Below, in pieces: positions 17,101 to 25,514 of a stretch of DNA of 38,431 nucleotides. Within the stretch, counting starts at the first letter, position 1. Every line of letters begins with the position of its first letter. The position numbers and the translations under genes are program-made. Origin of the DNA: an uncultured Clostridia bacterium (GTDB lineage Bacteria; Bacillota; Clostridia; TANB77; CAG-508); assembly GCA_944391955.1 (NCBI GenBank), contig CALXVG010000009.1, positions 1 to 38,431 on the forward strand, read 5' to 3'. The notes below the pieces were generated by a model. It made no database searches. It worked only from the letters and a program-made list of their open reading frames with translations, and was not told where the DNA came from.

Positions 17101-17308
17101 AACGTATGTATATATCTTTTATTGTTCTTCCCCAAGCATGGTGGATTCCCATTGGATTATTAGCTGTAATTGGTCCATCCAAAAATTTAAATTTTTTACC
17201 ATCCTTGTTTTTTTCTAAAAGTTCTTGGAAACATTTTTCGTCTTCCCAAAATTTCATGATGTTATGTTCCATGTTGATAAAATTAAAATTTGGTTCTACT
17301 TTTTTCAT
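14168..17308 (-). CDS. ileS: isoleucyl-tRNA synthetase (type 2, eukaryote-like)
   Basis: The 1046-aa class Ia synthetase has its HIGH-type motif as HHAWGRT near residue 57. The editing-domain Thr-rich motif is VVWTTTPWTLSSNVAL (about 218-233), and KMSKS appears as KFSKS near residue 595. A zinc-type Cys pair occurs in MPWCPRCGTSLSEHEM, and other CxxC pairs follow. The long C-terminal anticodon-binding region and PMGIHHAWGR resemble the eukaryote-like IleS2 group often linked with mupirocin tolerance; that property is inferred. Its 5' region is short (about 35-60 bases), and I see no T-box leader, which is unusual for a Firmicutes ileS. Confidence 0.93.
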   Translation of the reverse strand: MKKVEPNFNFINMEHNIMKFWEDEKCFQELLEKNKDGKKFKFLDGPITANNPMGIHHAWGRTIKDIYIRYKGMNGYTSHYRNGFDGQGLWIEVEVEKELGFKDKKDIEKYGLDKFTKKCLERVDHFSKVITEQSKRLGQWMDWDNSYYTNTEENITSIWHFLKKCHEKGMIEQSFRPMPWCPRCGTSLSEHEMAGSYKQMVHKAVYFKLPLVGTDSKIVVWTTTPWTLSSNVALAVNPEIDYVKVKVKSDEKYLIMGRNALSMVGDDKVEVVDSFKGDKLVGLKYETCFPEMEKQKTVDHKIVAWEDVSSEDGTGVVHIAPGCGAEDYELGKREGLDVLIPIDDEGIIIDGFGFMTGHNTKEVAELVFEELEKRNKLYKVEEHEHSYPVCWRCKSEVVFKAVREWQINSEKIRPQLIEAARKVKWTPDFAGKRMEDWLRNMGNWAISRKRFYGLPLPIYPCDDCGELTVVGSREELKKLAVDPKKVDELPDLHRPWIDEIEIVCPHCGKHVKRITEVGDCWLDAGIVSFSTLKYFTDKEYWKQYFPAEWVTEMKEQIRLWFYSLLFMSVVLEERAPYESVLTYNAVVKEDGGKFSKSGYMIKFDEAAEKIGADPIRYLYASAQLNNDVRFGFNLGDESRRKLLNFWNIYVFFNTYAILDMPNLKDYKLDMSKLEKTDKWLLARLNKFLKIAKEKMDNYQAPDLIKEFEILVDDISNFYVRVNRKRFWKIGEDADKTLSYYLLYTAIKKMTQVIAPVIPFMTEEIWQNMVRSFEPNEAKSVHLSTYPTPVREYEDDEILKEVEEIRKIIGLGLMLRNEKQLKVRQPLNKMYISSEKDIENSIKDFEGIIKEELNIKNIELIQDEAVLNDEYLMVNFKVAGRLLKEKIQNFKTTIESLSEEKMKLLVDKFNDEKVKEIEIDGFGKLEKEVFVKNMKPKSNIVVIKEGDYTIALDTILTEDLVVEGMYRDTVRTLQVLRKEAGLKVEQRINLSIQTEGKLMQKVLKEYIDKITADTLTENFSKTALKNPIIEKKLEINGEKIIVQIAEV

Positions 17309-17344
17309 ACATACTCTCTCTCTTTCTTGATTATAATAGTAATT

Positions 17345-17373
17345 ATATTATCACATTATTTACATAATAGCAA
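17345..17373 (-). promoter_or_regulatory. promoter of ileS
   Basis: The minus strand has TTGCTA (17368-17373), a 17-bp spacer and TAATAT (17345-17350). Confidence 0.55.
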
Positions 17374-17411
17374 GATTTTTTCTGTAATTTTTTTATATTA
17401 TTGACCAATAA

Positions 17412-17435
17412 AAAAAGAGCTTTAAAGCTCTTTTT
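17412..17435 (-). terminator. terminator after the nucleotidase gene
   Basis: AAAAAGAGCTT and AAGCTCTTTTT form a self-complementary stem that overlaps the stop codon and is followed by T residues on the minus strand. Confidence 0.75.
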
Positions 17436-18015
17436 ATTTGTTGTTTTCATATGATTTTATTGTGTTATATGCTTCTTCCCAAGTATATACTCTTTCAAAA
17501 TCATCTATGTCCTGATTATATATACTGTCAAACATAATAACCGGAATTCCGAGATTTTCTTTTACTGCTTTACAATGCTCTTTATTATCATCAATAAAAA
17601 CATCTATTTCATTTTCTTTGCATTTGTCAACTTTTTGTGTACATCCTACTTCTAATTTATCCATTTCTATTCCGTGTTTTATTAGCCATTCATTTGAAAT
17701 ATTATATACATCTGGACAAGTTTCTTTTACATTTCTTGCTGTTATAATTACTATTTTATTTCCCTCTTCTTTCAATTTATGTATATATTCTCTTGCTCCA
17801 TCTTTTATATTTGCCTCTTTTAAACATTTTGCAATATATTTTTCTTTGAAAGCAGTTTCTTGTTCATCTGTCCATCCAAATGCTTTATGAAAATCATATT
17901 CATAATTTTTTATTTCATGCTCTATCCCATTTTCTTTGTTAAATTGTAAAGCATATTTTAATAATGTTTCTGATAATTTGTTTATAGTATCATCTATGTC
18001 TATTCCAATATTCAT
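17434..18015 (-). CDS. HAD-family 5'-nucleotidase-like protein (NT5C/YqfW type)
   Basis: The 193-aa protein starts MNIGIDIDDTINKL, with the HAD catalytic DxD in a DIDDT motif. Motif II is IVIITARN (about 90-97), and motif III/IV is VDKCKENEIDVFIDDNKEH (about 135-153). The pattern matches putative 5'(3')-deoxyribonucleotidases. AAAGGAGA precedes the ATG, 17 bases after the coupling-ATPase stop, so it is probably the last gene of that operon. The exact substrate is unknown. Confidence 0.75.
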   Translation of the reverse strand: MNIGIDIDDTINKLSETLLKYALQFNKENGIEHEIKNYEYDFHKAFGWTDEQETAFKEKYIAKCLKEANIKDGAREYIHKLKEEGNKIVIITARNVKETCPDVYNISNEWLIKHGIEMDKLEVGCTQKVDKCKENEIDVFIDDNKEHCKAVKENLGIPVIMFDSIYNQDIDDFERVYTWEEAYNTIKSYENNK

Positions 18016-18032
18016 AAAGTTCTCCTTTTTAA

Positions 18033-20001
18033 TTAATTATTTGTTGCTGTAGTATTATTTGTTTCATCTTCAAATGCACCAAATAATTCATCAAATTTTG
18101 CCTCTAGTTCTTTTTGTAAGTCATATTCTTCTTGTTTATTATCTTGTACCGGAATGTTATTTGCTTCCTGTGTTGCTACTGGTGTTGTTTTTTCATCAAA
18201 TAAATCATCTAATGATTCTATTTTTGGTTCTTCTTTCTTTTCTGTTTCTTCTTCCTCTACATATGGATTATATGGATTATATTTTCTCCATTTTCCTCTA
18301 TCTATTGGATCAATTGAATTGTGACTACATTTATATTTTTCTACCAATTTTGCTGTTGGGTATTTAAAATAATAATATTTTGGTGCTTTAATTGGTTTTA
18401 GTCCTTTCTCTAGGATAATACATAAATCGTTGTCTAACCTTCTAAGCTCATCTGGTGTCATCAAAGCTCTTGCCATTATTTGGTCTGATTTATTAAATCC
18501 TTGTCTCCACATATTTTTATCTTTATTTACAGACCAGCTTTCTCTTTCAATGGTTTTTTCTCCTAACTCTTTTGAAAAATATTCAACTGTTTTTTGTGAG
18601 TTACTTCCCAAGAATAAACATGTATCACAGTTTCCTATAATTGTTTCATGTGATTTTTCATATACAGCCTCTAATTGGTCTAAATTTTGTAATATTACAC
18701 TAAATGATATTTTTCTACTTCTTGATGTTGATATTTTTTTATCAAAATCTGGTATTTTTCCTATATTTGCAAACTCGTCAAGTATGAAGTATGTAGGTTG
18801 TGGTAATGCTCCTCCTTCTTTGTCTGCAAAGTCATATAGTCTTTGTATCATTTGTGAGAAAAATATTGTAAGTAAAAAATCATACGCTGTATGTGTGTCT
18901 GAAGAAATAACAAATACTGCTGTTTTTCTTCTGCCTATGTCTTCGAAATTTATTGTATTTGTTGATGTTAATTCTGCTATTTCCTTTGAATCGAATTTAC
19001 CTAATTTTGATTGCAATGTACTTAGTATTGAACTATATGTCTTTTCTGGTGCAATTTCTATTGATTTATAATACATTCTTGCTGGATGATCATATGGTAA
19101 TTGATTAATAAGTTGTGTAAGTAAATTTCCTCCTCCATTACTATTTGCTGCTCTTACCATTTCTGCACAACTTGCTAAGTTTTGTTCCTCTTCTGGTCTT
19201 GTTGCTAATAAATAATATATTAATGCTTTTAATAGCATCTCTGCCATATCATCCCAATATGGGTCTGAGTTGCTTCCTTCTACTTTTTGTCCTTTCACTA
19301 TTGTATTAGCTATAACGTCTACATCTATTTCACTTTCTATGTGCATTAGTGGATTATATCCATCACTGTTTTTAGGATTTACTAAGTTTAAAATTTTAAT
19401 TTCATATCCTTGAGTTTTTAAATATCCTGCTGTTTTGTCATAAAGTTCTCCTTTTGGATCTGTAAACACATATGACCCTAATAGTTGATATGCATTTGGA
19501 ATAACATATGATGCAGATTTACCAGAACCTGAACCGTCCAACTACTAGCACATTAACATTTCCTCTTTTATCTACTGGTAAATAATGTTTTTCTGCTAAC
19601 AAAATTCCTTTATTTTTACTTAATGTCATATATTTTTCTCCAGTTGCCCAATCACTTGATCCATGCTCTATATTCGAATATTCATTTTTAGGTAATGTTT
19701 TTACTACTCCTACTGCTCCAAAGAATAATAAAGCTAAAATTAAATATAAATCACCTTTTAAGAATGCTCCTATATATGGTCCTGAAAGAGCTTTTCCTAT
19801 ATTGCCAAATGGATTACCTATATTATTTGATATACTTTCTACAAACTTGTCCATATCTATTTTATCTTCAACTCTAGCATCAATTGTGGCAATACTTATA
19901 GGCATAATTAGTACTATGGATAACAATAACCATAGTACTAATACAATAATTAAAACTACCTTACATTTATTTAATGCAAATTTTATTTTACTACCTTCCA
20001 T
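18033..20001 (-). CDS. VirD4/TraG-type coupling ATPase, read through a +1 frameshift at an in-frame CGG
   Basis: The gene is one VirD4-like protein split in two frames. The 160-codon first frame (from 20001) has two membrane segments (about 14-36 and 86-103) and ends VNVLVVG-R-FRFW. The second frame encodes GSGSGKSASYVIPN and the rest. The break lies inside the Walker A motif: GTT GGA CGG TTC becomes VVGGSGSGKS if the C of the CGG (19536) is skipped. The joined product is 655 aa, normal for the family. Walker B is FILDEFANIG, and the tail is acidic and low in complexity. These ATPases feed substrates to type IV secretion channels. No other secretion or conjugation gene is in view. It could be a pseudogene, a base-calling error, or a recoded gene. 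Confidence 0.85.
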
Positions 20002-20029
20002 ATTTATCTCCTATCTTTTGTTATGTTGT

Positions 20030-20155
20030 TTATTCACGTTCTGCTTCTTTATTTGGATTTCTACCATCCTCTGCTGGTATTTCTAAATAATTTCCTGATT
20101 TTATTATTTCTTCGTAAGAAGAAATTTTCTTCTCTTCGAATGGGTCAAATTTCAT
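20030..20155 (-). CDS. unknown 41-aa acidic small protein in the coupling-ATPase operon
   Basis: ATG at 20153-20155 follows AGGAGG nine bases upstream. The product begins MKFDPFEEKKISSYEEIIKS and ends NPNKEAERE, with no membrane segment. It lies 28 bases before the coupling-ATPase start and 14 after the upstream gene's stop. I do not recognise it. The good ribosome binding site and tight packing make it likely coding. Confidence 0.6.
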   Translation of the reverse strand: MKFDPFEEKKISSYEEIIKSGNYLEIPAEDGRNPNKEAERE

Positions 20156-20169
20156 TATACTTTACCTCC

Positions 20170-20736
20170 TTAATTATCAAAAACCGGGCTACCGCCAACT
20201 AAAATATAATCATCATTATCTTGTCCTTGTCTTATTTCAAAGGCAAAATAATTCTTATGTGCTTTTAAAGTACATTTTCCTTTTACTTCATTTGTTATTT
20301 CGTCAAAGTATAATACTGGCTTTACTTCTTCTATTGTGTCTAAATCTATTATTGTGATAGGTCTTTTTAAGTTTGGAGTATATGTAAAGTCTTTTACTTC
20401 TATGTCTGTATCTTCATAGTATTTTTTGAATACAAAAGGTAATGGAGATTTTTCTATTAAAACTCTATCTCCTGCTAATACTCCATTATTTATTATTACC
20501 TTATCTTTTCCAAACGAGAAAATTGCTAGCCTATTTCCTTCTGGTTTAGGCTCGTCAATATAAAATGTTTTTTTAGTTTTTTCACCTACAAATTCTTCTG
20601 TATAATCTAGTCTTTGTATCGTAAATTTAGGTGAATTTTTTGCTATTTCTTTGTCTGTTTTGCTTACTTCATAAATTACGGTTCTTACATTTTTCGAATC
20701 TGTGATGCTAAAATGTTTTCCCTCTAAATTTTCCAT
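20170..20736 (-). CDS. unknown 188-aa protein, first gene of the coupling-ATPase operon
   Basis: The protein begins MENLEGKHFSITDSKNVR and is rich in beta-prone and charged segments. It has no signal peptide, membrane helix or catalytic motif I can name. It ends DDYILVGGSPVFDN. AAGGAG precedes the ATG, and a consensus promoter lies 55-80 bases upstream. Packing with the 41-aa gene and the coupling ATPase suggests a shared process, perhaps as a cytoplasmic partner of the ATPase; this is inference from position only. Confidence 0.65.
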   Translation of the reverse strand: MENLEGKHFSITDSKNVRTVIYEVSKTDKEIAKNSPKFTIQRLDYTEEFVGEKTKKTFYIDEPKPEGNRLAIFSFGKDKVIINNGVLAGDRVLIEKSPLPFVFKKYYEDTDIEVKDFTYTPNLKRPITIIDLDTIEEVKPVLYFDEITNEVKGKCTLKAHKNYFAFEIRQGQDNDDYILVGGSPVFDN

Positions 20737-20788
20737 GTTTTAGCACTCCTTTTTCACTTTATCTTTTTCATACGTACTATACAAATTT

Positions 20789-20817
20789 ATTATACAATGT
20801 TTACTGGATTTTGTCAA
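20789..20817 (-). promoter_or_regulatory. consensus sigma-A promoter of the coupling-ATPase operon
   Basis: The minus strand has TTGACA (20812-20817), exactly 17 bp, and TATAAT (20789-20794): both boxes match consensus perfectly, the best promoter in the window. Confidence 0.88.
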
Positions 20818-20839
20818 TAATTTTTCGCAATTATGTAAA

Positions 20840-22699
20840 TTATTGTAAATTTGTTATAGTATATTTAATATTGTTTTTTTCCAATATTTCTTGTTCTCTT
20901 TTTGAACATGTAAATATTATTATTTGTTTGTTTGTATATGTTTTATTTAGATATGTTAAAATATTTGTTAATCTTTCTGTATCATAATATGCGAAAGCTT
21001 CATCTAAGATTATTGGCATATTTTCTTCTGATATTTCTTGTATTGCCGATAATCTTAGTGATAAATATAATTGATCTATTGTACCTATACTTAACTTATT
21101 AGCATTAACATATTCTCCATTTTCTAATTCTACAATTATTCCTTCACCATCCATAAATTTTACATTTTTATATTTTCCTGCTGATATTTTTTCTACTATC
21201 TCAGACAAATTTTTTGTAAATTTTGGCGTTATTTCATTTTTCATTTTTTTGTATGCATTTTCTAATGCTTGTTTTGTTAGTTCAATAGAATTATTTAAAC
21301 TCTTTAAATCTTCTTTTTCTTGCAAATATCCTTGCAATTTTTCTTCTAATTCTACATATTTATTTTCTTTTTCTTCTAAATTTTTATAATCTATTTCATT
21401 TGTGTTTAATTTTAATCTACTTGCTGATAAAACATTTTCCGTTTCTTCTAATTCAATATTTATTTTTTCTGAATTTAAATTTAGCAAGTTGTCTATTTCT
21501 TCTATGTTTTTATTATATTTATTTTTTATTAATATTTTTTCCGTTTCAGTATTTTTATTTATTTCTCTTTCTGTATTTTTTATTTTATTTTCTATATTTT
21601 TTATATTATTTTCTATTATTTCAATTTCATTTTTTATCTTGTTTTTATAGTCTTTTTGTAAATTTTTGTTTTTTATTTTTTTTCTATAATTAAATATGAT
21701 TAAAAAAATACTAATTATTGAAAATGCAATTAATGTCCACAAAAATATTTTATTTTTATTAAAAATTAGTAATAAAATATTAATTATTATTAATAAAAAC
21801 ATTATAAATAGTAAATAATTTTTTTTATTTTTATTTTTTTGTTCATTATTTATTTTATTTTTTAAATTATTTATTTTTTCATTTTCTTCTTCTATTATTT
21901 TTTTATTTATTTTTATTTTTTCTTCTTCTATTCTTTCTTCTTCTTTATATTTTTTTATTTCCTTAATTAATTCAATTTTTGTATTTTTTTCTAATATTTC
22001 TTTTTCTATATTTTTTATATTTTCTGCAACTTCATTTTTTCGTTCTTTTTCTAATTTAATTTCTTTTATCTCTTCTTTTATTTCTTCTATTTTTGAATTA
22101 ATTATATTTATTGGTCTTTCATTTGTCCTTTCTGTTCCTATTTCTTCTAATTGTTTTTTATTTAATTTTTCCATTGCTTTTTTATAAGAAATATTTTCTT
22201 CTCCTGTTGATAATATATTTGCCATTTTTTGAGTAAGTGTTTGCTGTTCATTATTATCTAAAACTACTTGTTTTTGGCTTATCATCGCGGTAGAAAAAAA
22301 TGTTTCTTCATCTATTTGTGTTTGCTCATAAAAAAATTCATTTCCTTTTGTTTTATCTATATTAAAATGTTTTGATATATCTTCTCCATTTTTATTATAT
22401 ATGATTGGATTTTTTTTTGTAAAATCTCTAAACACTTCATATTGTTCATTATTGTCTAATTGGTATATTATTTTTCCTGAAAATTCATCTTTATTCCATG
22501 GTTTATATCTTTCATAGTCTGAAAATTCTTTTTTATTTTTATTTTTTGATATCCCATAAAACATTCCTGCAATAAATTTTAATAAAGTACTTTTTCCTGC
22601 CTCATTATTTCCATAAATTAAATTAATATTTTCTGACATTTTTATTTCTTTGTCTTCTAATTTTCCAAATCCATTTATTTTTAAATAATTAATTTTCAA
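20840..22699 (-). CDS. SbcC/YhaN-like AAA ATPase with central membrane segments
   Basis: The 619-aa protein has Walker A YGNNEAGKSTLLKF (about 29-42), a long coiled-coil centre, and a C-terminal signature and Walker B (NANKLSIGTIDQLYLSL and MPIILDEAFAYYD, about 535-575). Two hydrophobic segments at about 297-314 and 322-338 (LLFIMFLLIIINILLLIF; WTLIAFSIISIFLIIF) sit inside the coiled coil, as in YhaN. With the adjoining nuclease it should form an SbcCD/Mre11-Rad50-like complex in DNA end processing. At 619 aa it is short for YhaN (roughly 900 or more). The start is TTG at 22697-22699 with AGGAG seven bases before. Coding is certain; the exact subfamily is likely YhaN. Confidence 0.82.
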   Translation of the reverse strand: MKINYLKINGFGKLEDKEIKMSENINLIYGNNEAGKSTLLKFIAGMFYGISKNKNKKEFSDYERYKPWNKDEFSGKIIYQLDNNEQYEVFRDFTKKNPIIYNKNGEDISKHFNIDKTKGNEFFYEQTQIDEETFFSTAMISQKQVVLDNNEQQTLTQKMANILSTGEENISYKKAMEKLNKKQLEEIGTERTNERPINIINSKIEEIKEEIKEIKLEKERKNEVAENIKNIEKEILEKNTKIELIKEIKKYKEEERIEEEKIKINKKIIEEENEKINNLKNKINNEQKNKNKKNYLLFIMFLLIIINILLLIFNKNKIFLWTLIAFSIISIFLIIFNYRKKIKNKNLQKDYKNKIKNEIEIIENNIKNIENKIKNTEREINKNTETEKILIKNKYNKNIEEIDNLLNLNSEKINIELEETENVLSASRLKLNTNEIDYKNLEEKENKYVELEEKLQGYLQEKEDLKSLNNSIELTKQALENAYKKMKNEITPKFTKNLSEIVEKISAGKYKNVKFMDGEGIIVELENGEYVNANKLSIGTIDQLYLSLRLSAIQEISEENMPIILDEAFAYYDTERLTNILTYLNKTYTNKQIIIFTCSKREQEILEKNNIKYTITNLQ

Positions 22700-22713
22700 A
22701 ATATCACTCCTAT

Positions 22714-23778
22714 TTAATTTTGTAATATTTGTAATCCTATTTCTAGTGCCTTTTGTTTTTCTTCTTCTGTATATTCTCCTTTATTATTTTTTAATATTTC
22801 ATTTATAAAATAACTTTTTAAATTATTTTCTTGTTTAATTTTTTCTAAATCAATTTTTAGTTTTGTTTCATCTTTTATTTTTAAAATATTTTTTTTATTT
22901 ATTATTTTTAATATTTTATTTTTATTTATATCAATATTTTTATTTCCAGTTAATATTATTTTATATATTTGATTTTCACTTAAATTACTTTCAATTATTT
23001 TTTCTATTAATTCTTCTTCAGCATATATATCTGAAATATCTACACCTTTTTCTATGAATTCTGTTTCATCTAATTTCATAAAATTTATATTTAATTTTTC
23101 TTTAGATAAATTCACATCTAACATCCCATGTTCTCCCAATTCGTCAAATCCAAATGAAATTGGAGAACCTGGATATACTATATTTTTTTCTATTATTTGT
23201 TTATGTATATGTCCAAGTGCAATATAATCAAATCCTATTTGTTTTATTTTATTTTCATTTATTGGATTATATTGCATTTCTAATGTTTGACTTGCATTAA
23301 GTGAACCATGTGCTATTAAAATATTTATTTTTTCTTTATTTTCTATTTGTATTTCTTCTATTTTTGAATTTTCACAATAAAAATCATTAAAACCAAAACC
23401 ATATATATCAGCTTCTTCAAAGTCATATTTTTGAATTTCCTGATTAAAAATATATACATTTTCATTCCATTCAAAATCGTTATAATATGAATTTTTTAGA
23501 AATGGATCATGATTTCCTGGGGCTATAAATATTTTTGTTTCTGGAATAGTTTTAAATAAATTGTTTATATATTCAATTGTTGTTTTTCTTATATATTGAT
23601 GTTCGTATAAATCTCCTGCAATAAATAAATACTCAATTTTTTCATTTTTTATATATTCAATTATTTTTTTAAAAATATTTCTTTGCTCAATTCTTCTTTT
23701 TTCACCTAATTCATTTTGCATACTTAGTACTGTAAATGGTGCATCAAAATGTATATCTGCAATATGTATAAATCTCAT
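22714..23778 (-). CDS. SbcD/YhaO-like DNA repair exonuclease (metallophosphoesterase)
   Basis: The 354-aa protein has the five phosphoesterase motifs: HIADIHFD (4-11), AGDLYEH (about 55), PGNHDPF (about 92), IAHGSLN (about 154) and GHIHKQ (about 190). This is the Mre11/SbcD fold. It lies upstream of, and 14 bases from, its partner ATPase. The C-terminal region of about 110 residues is Lys/Asn/Ile-rich and probably contacts the ATPase coiled coil. AAGGAGAA precedes the ATG. Confidence 0.85.
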   Translation of the reverse strand: MRFIHIADIHFDAPFTVLSMQNELGEKRRIEQRNIFKKIIEYIKNEKIEYLFIAGDLYEHQYIRKTTIEYINNLFKTIPETKIFIAPGNHDPFLKNSYYNDFEWNENVYIFNQEIQKYDFEEADIYGFGFNDFYCENSKIEEIQIENKEKINILIAHGSLNASQTLEMQYNPINENKIKQIGFDYIALGHIHKQIIEKNIVYPGSPISFGFDELGEHGMLDVNLSKEKLNINFMKLDETEFIEKGVDISDIYAEEELIEKIIESNLSENQIYKIILTGNKNIDINKNKILKIINKKNILKIKDETKLKIDLEKIKQENNLKSYFINEILKNNKGEYTEEEKQKALEIGLQILQN

Positions 23779-23868
23779 AATTTTCTCCTTTTTAATAGCA
23801 AAGTTTTTTATATTTATCTGGGCAAACTGTGTTTTTTATTTTGCAAAATTATTTGGCAAAATGACTTT

Positions 23869-24435
23869 TTATAGATTTCCATTTTTTAATAACCAATTTC
23901 TTGCAGTTATTGTTTCTGGGTGCATTTGTGCTTTTTTCTCTATTTGTAACATTATCTTTTTGTCAAAAATATATAATACCGCTTTGTCTATATTTTCTTT
24001 TAATAAGTCATTAATATAATCTATATCTTCAAAACCTCTTTCCTTGCTTGTCCTATCTGCAATAAATAATATTTTCGCAAGTAAATCCATATTTTCTATT
24101 CCAGTTGTGTGCGCTCTTATGGCTCTGCCCATTTCTTTTGTAAATCCTAATTCATTTATTACTATATATTCTCCTATTTTTGCATGTAATAAAGTTGGAT
24201 TTTCTTTTTCAATTTCATCTACAATAATTCCACAATTTTCAGCATATTCTACTTTTTGTTCATTTGGTATTTCTTTGGCTATATCATGTGCCAATCCAAC
24301 TTTTTTTGCAATTTCTACATCAAAATTTAATTGCTTTGCTATTTCTTCACATCTTTCCATTACACATCTACTGTGAAAATATCTTTTTTCAGATAATTTT
24401 GTTTTTATTATTTGATCTATTTCTTCTAAATTCAT
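23869..24435 (-). CDS. yqeK: YqeK-like HD phosphohydrolase, symmetrical Ap4A hydrolase
   Basis: The 188-aa HD-domain protein has H at RYFHSRC (about 21), HD in GLAHDIAKE (about 50), H at LLHAKIGEY (about 84) and RAHTTGIENM (about 108), matching YqeK proteins that hydrolyse Ap4A to ADP. It closes a cluster with ddl and murF. AAGGAGAAA lies before the ATG. Confidence 0.87.
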   Translation of the reverse strand: MNLEEIDQIIKTKLSEKRYFHSRCVMERCEEIAKQLNFDVEIAKKVGLAHDIAKEIPNEQKVEYAENCGIIVDEIEKENPTLLHAKIGEYIVINELGFTKEMGRAIRAHTTGIENMDLLAKILFIADRTSKERGFEDIDYINDLLKENIDKAVLYIFDKKIMLQIEKKAQMHPETITARNWLLKNGNL

Positions 24436-24461
24436 TTTTTCTCCTTCTGCATTTTATCTTT

Positions 24462-25514
24462 TTATTCTTCTAACGCTAAATCTATTAATCTACTTAATAA
24501 ATCTTCATATTTTATACCTGTTTTTTCTAATAATTTAGGATACATGCTTATTTGTGTAAATCCTGGTATTGTATTGATTTCGTTTATATATATTTTTTCA
24601 TTTTTATCATCCACAAAAAAGTCTACTCTAGATAGGCCTTTACAATCTGCTGCTTTGTAGGCTTTTTTTGCTAACTCTTGAACCTTTTTAGTTAGTTTTT
24701 CTGATAATTCTGCTGGCATTACTGTTTTTGATTCTTGATTTTTATATTTTGCATCAAAACTATAAAATGTATCTGCTGCTAAAATCTCTCCTAATATTGA
24801 TGCTGTTAGTTCTTCATTTCCAAGTACAGCACATTCTATTTCTCTGCCATTGATTCCTTCTTCTATTAATATTTTTTTGTCAAATTGTGATGCATGTTTT
24901 ATTGCATCTTCTAACTCTTTTTTGTTTTGTGCTTTTTTTATTCCTACTGAAGAACCTGAATTTGATGGTTTTATAAACATAGGATATTTTATTTTTGTAT
25001 CTGCTATGTCTATAATTTCCTTTAAATCGCAAATTTTTTCTTCAAATGTTTCATTTATATAAATATATTTTTCTTTATATTTTCTAATATAAATATATTT
25101 TGTTTGTTCTATATTTGCTTTATCAAAAATTATTTTAGCATATACTTTATCCATGCAAATACTTGAGCCTAGTACTTTTGAACCAACATATGGTATATCC
25201 AATAATTCTAACATTCCTTGTATAGTTCCATCTTCTCCTCCTAAGCCGTGTAATACTGGAAACACTACATCTAATTGTTTTAAATACTCGCAAACATTTT
25301 CTATTTTCTTATTTGCTGCAATTTTGTCACCTACTCTAAATTCTTTATCTGTTAATTCATATTTATACCAAGTTCCTTTCTCATCTATGTAAATTGGAAA
25401 TATTTCATACTTATTTTTGTCAATATTTCTCATAATATCTGTTCCTGAAACAACAGACACATCATGTTCTGTGGATATTCCACCAAAAACTACACCTACT
25501 TTTATTTTACTCAT
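24462..25514 (-). CDS. ddl: D-alanine--D-alanine ligase
   Basis: The 350-aa ATP-grasp ligase makes the D-Ala-D-Ala dipeptide for peptidoglycan. N-terminal [36 protein letters not shown] (about 165-181), [11 protein letters not shown] and the C-terminal EINTIPGFT are diagnostic. The start overlaps the end of murF by 8 bases, so translation is likely coupled. The variable active-site residue decides vancomycin response, but I could not place it with confidence. Confidence 0.95.
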   Translation of the reverse strand: MSKIKVGVVFGGISTEHDVSVVSGTDIMRNIDKNKYEIFPIYIDEKGTWYKYELTDKEFRVGDKIAANKKIENVCEYLKQLDVVFPVLHGLGGEDGTIQGMLELLDIPYVGSKVLGSSICMDKVYAKIIFDKANIEQTKYIYIRKYKEKYIYINETFEEKICDLKEIIDIADTKIKYPMFIKPSNSGSSVGIKKAQNKKELEDAIKHASQFDKKILIEEGINGREIECAVLGNEELTASILGEILAADTFYSFDAKYKNQESKTVMPAELSEKLTKKVQELAKKAYKAADCKGLSRVDFFVDDKNEKIYINEINTIPGFTQISMYPKLLEKTGIKYEDLLSRLIDLALEE

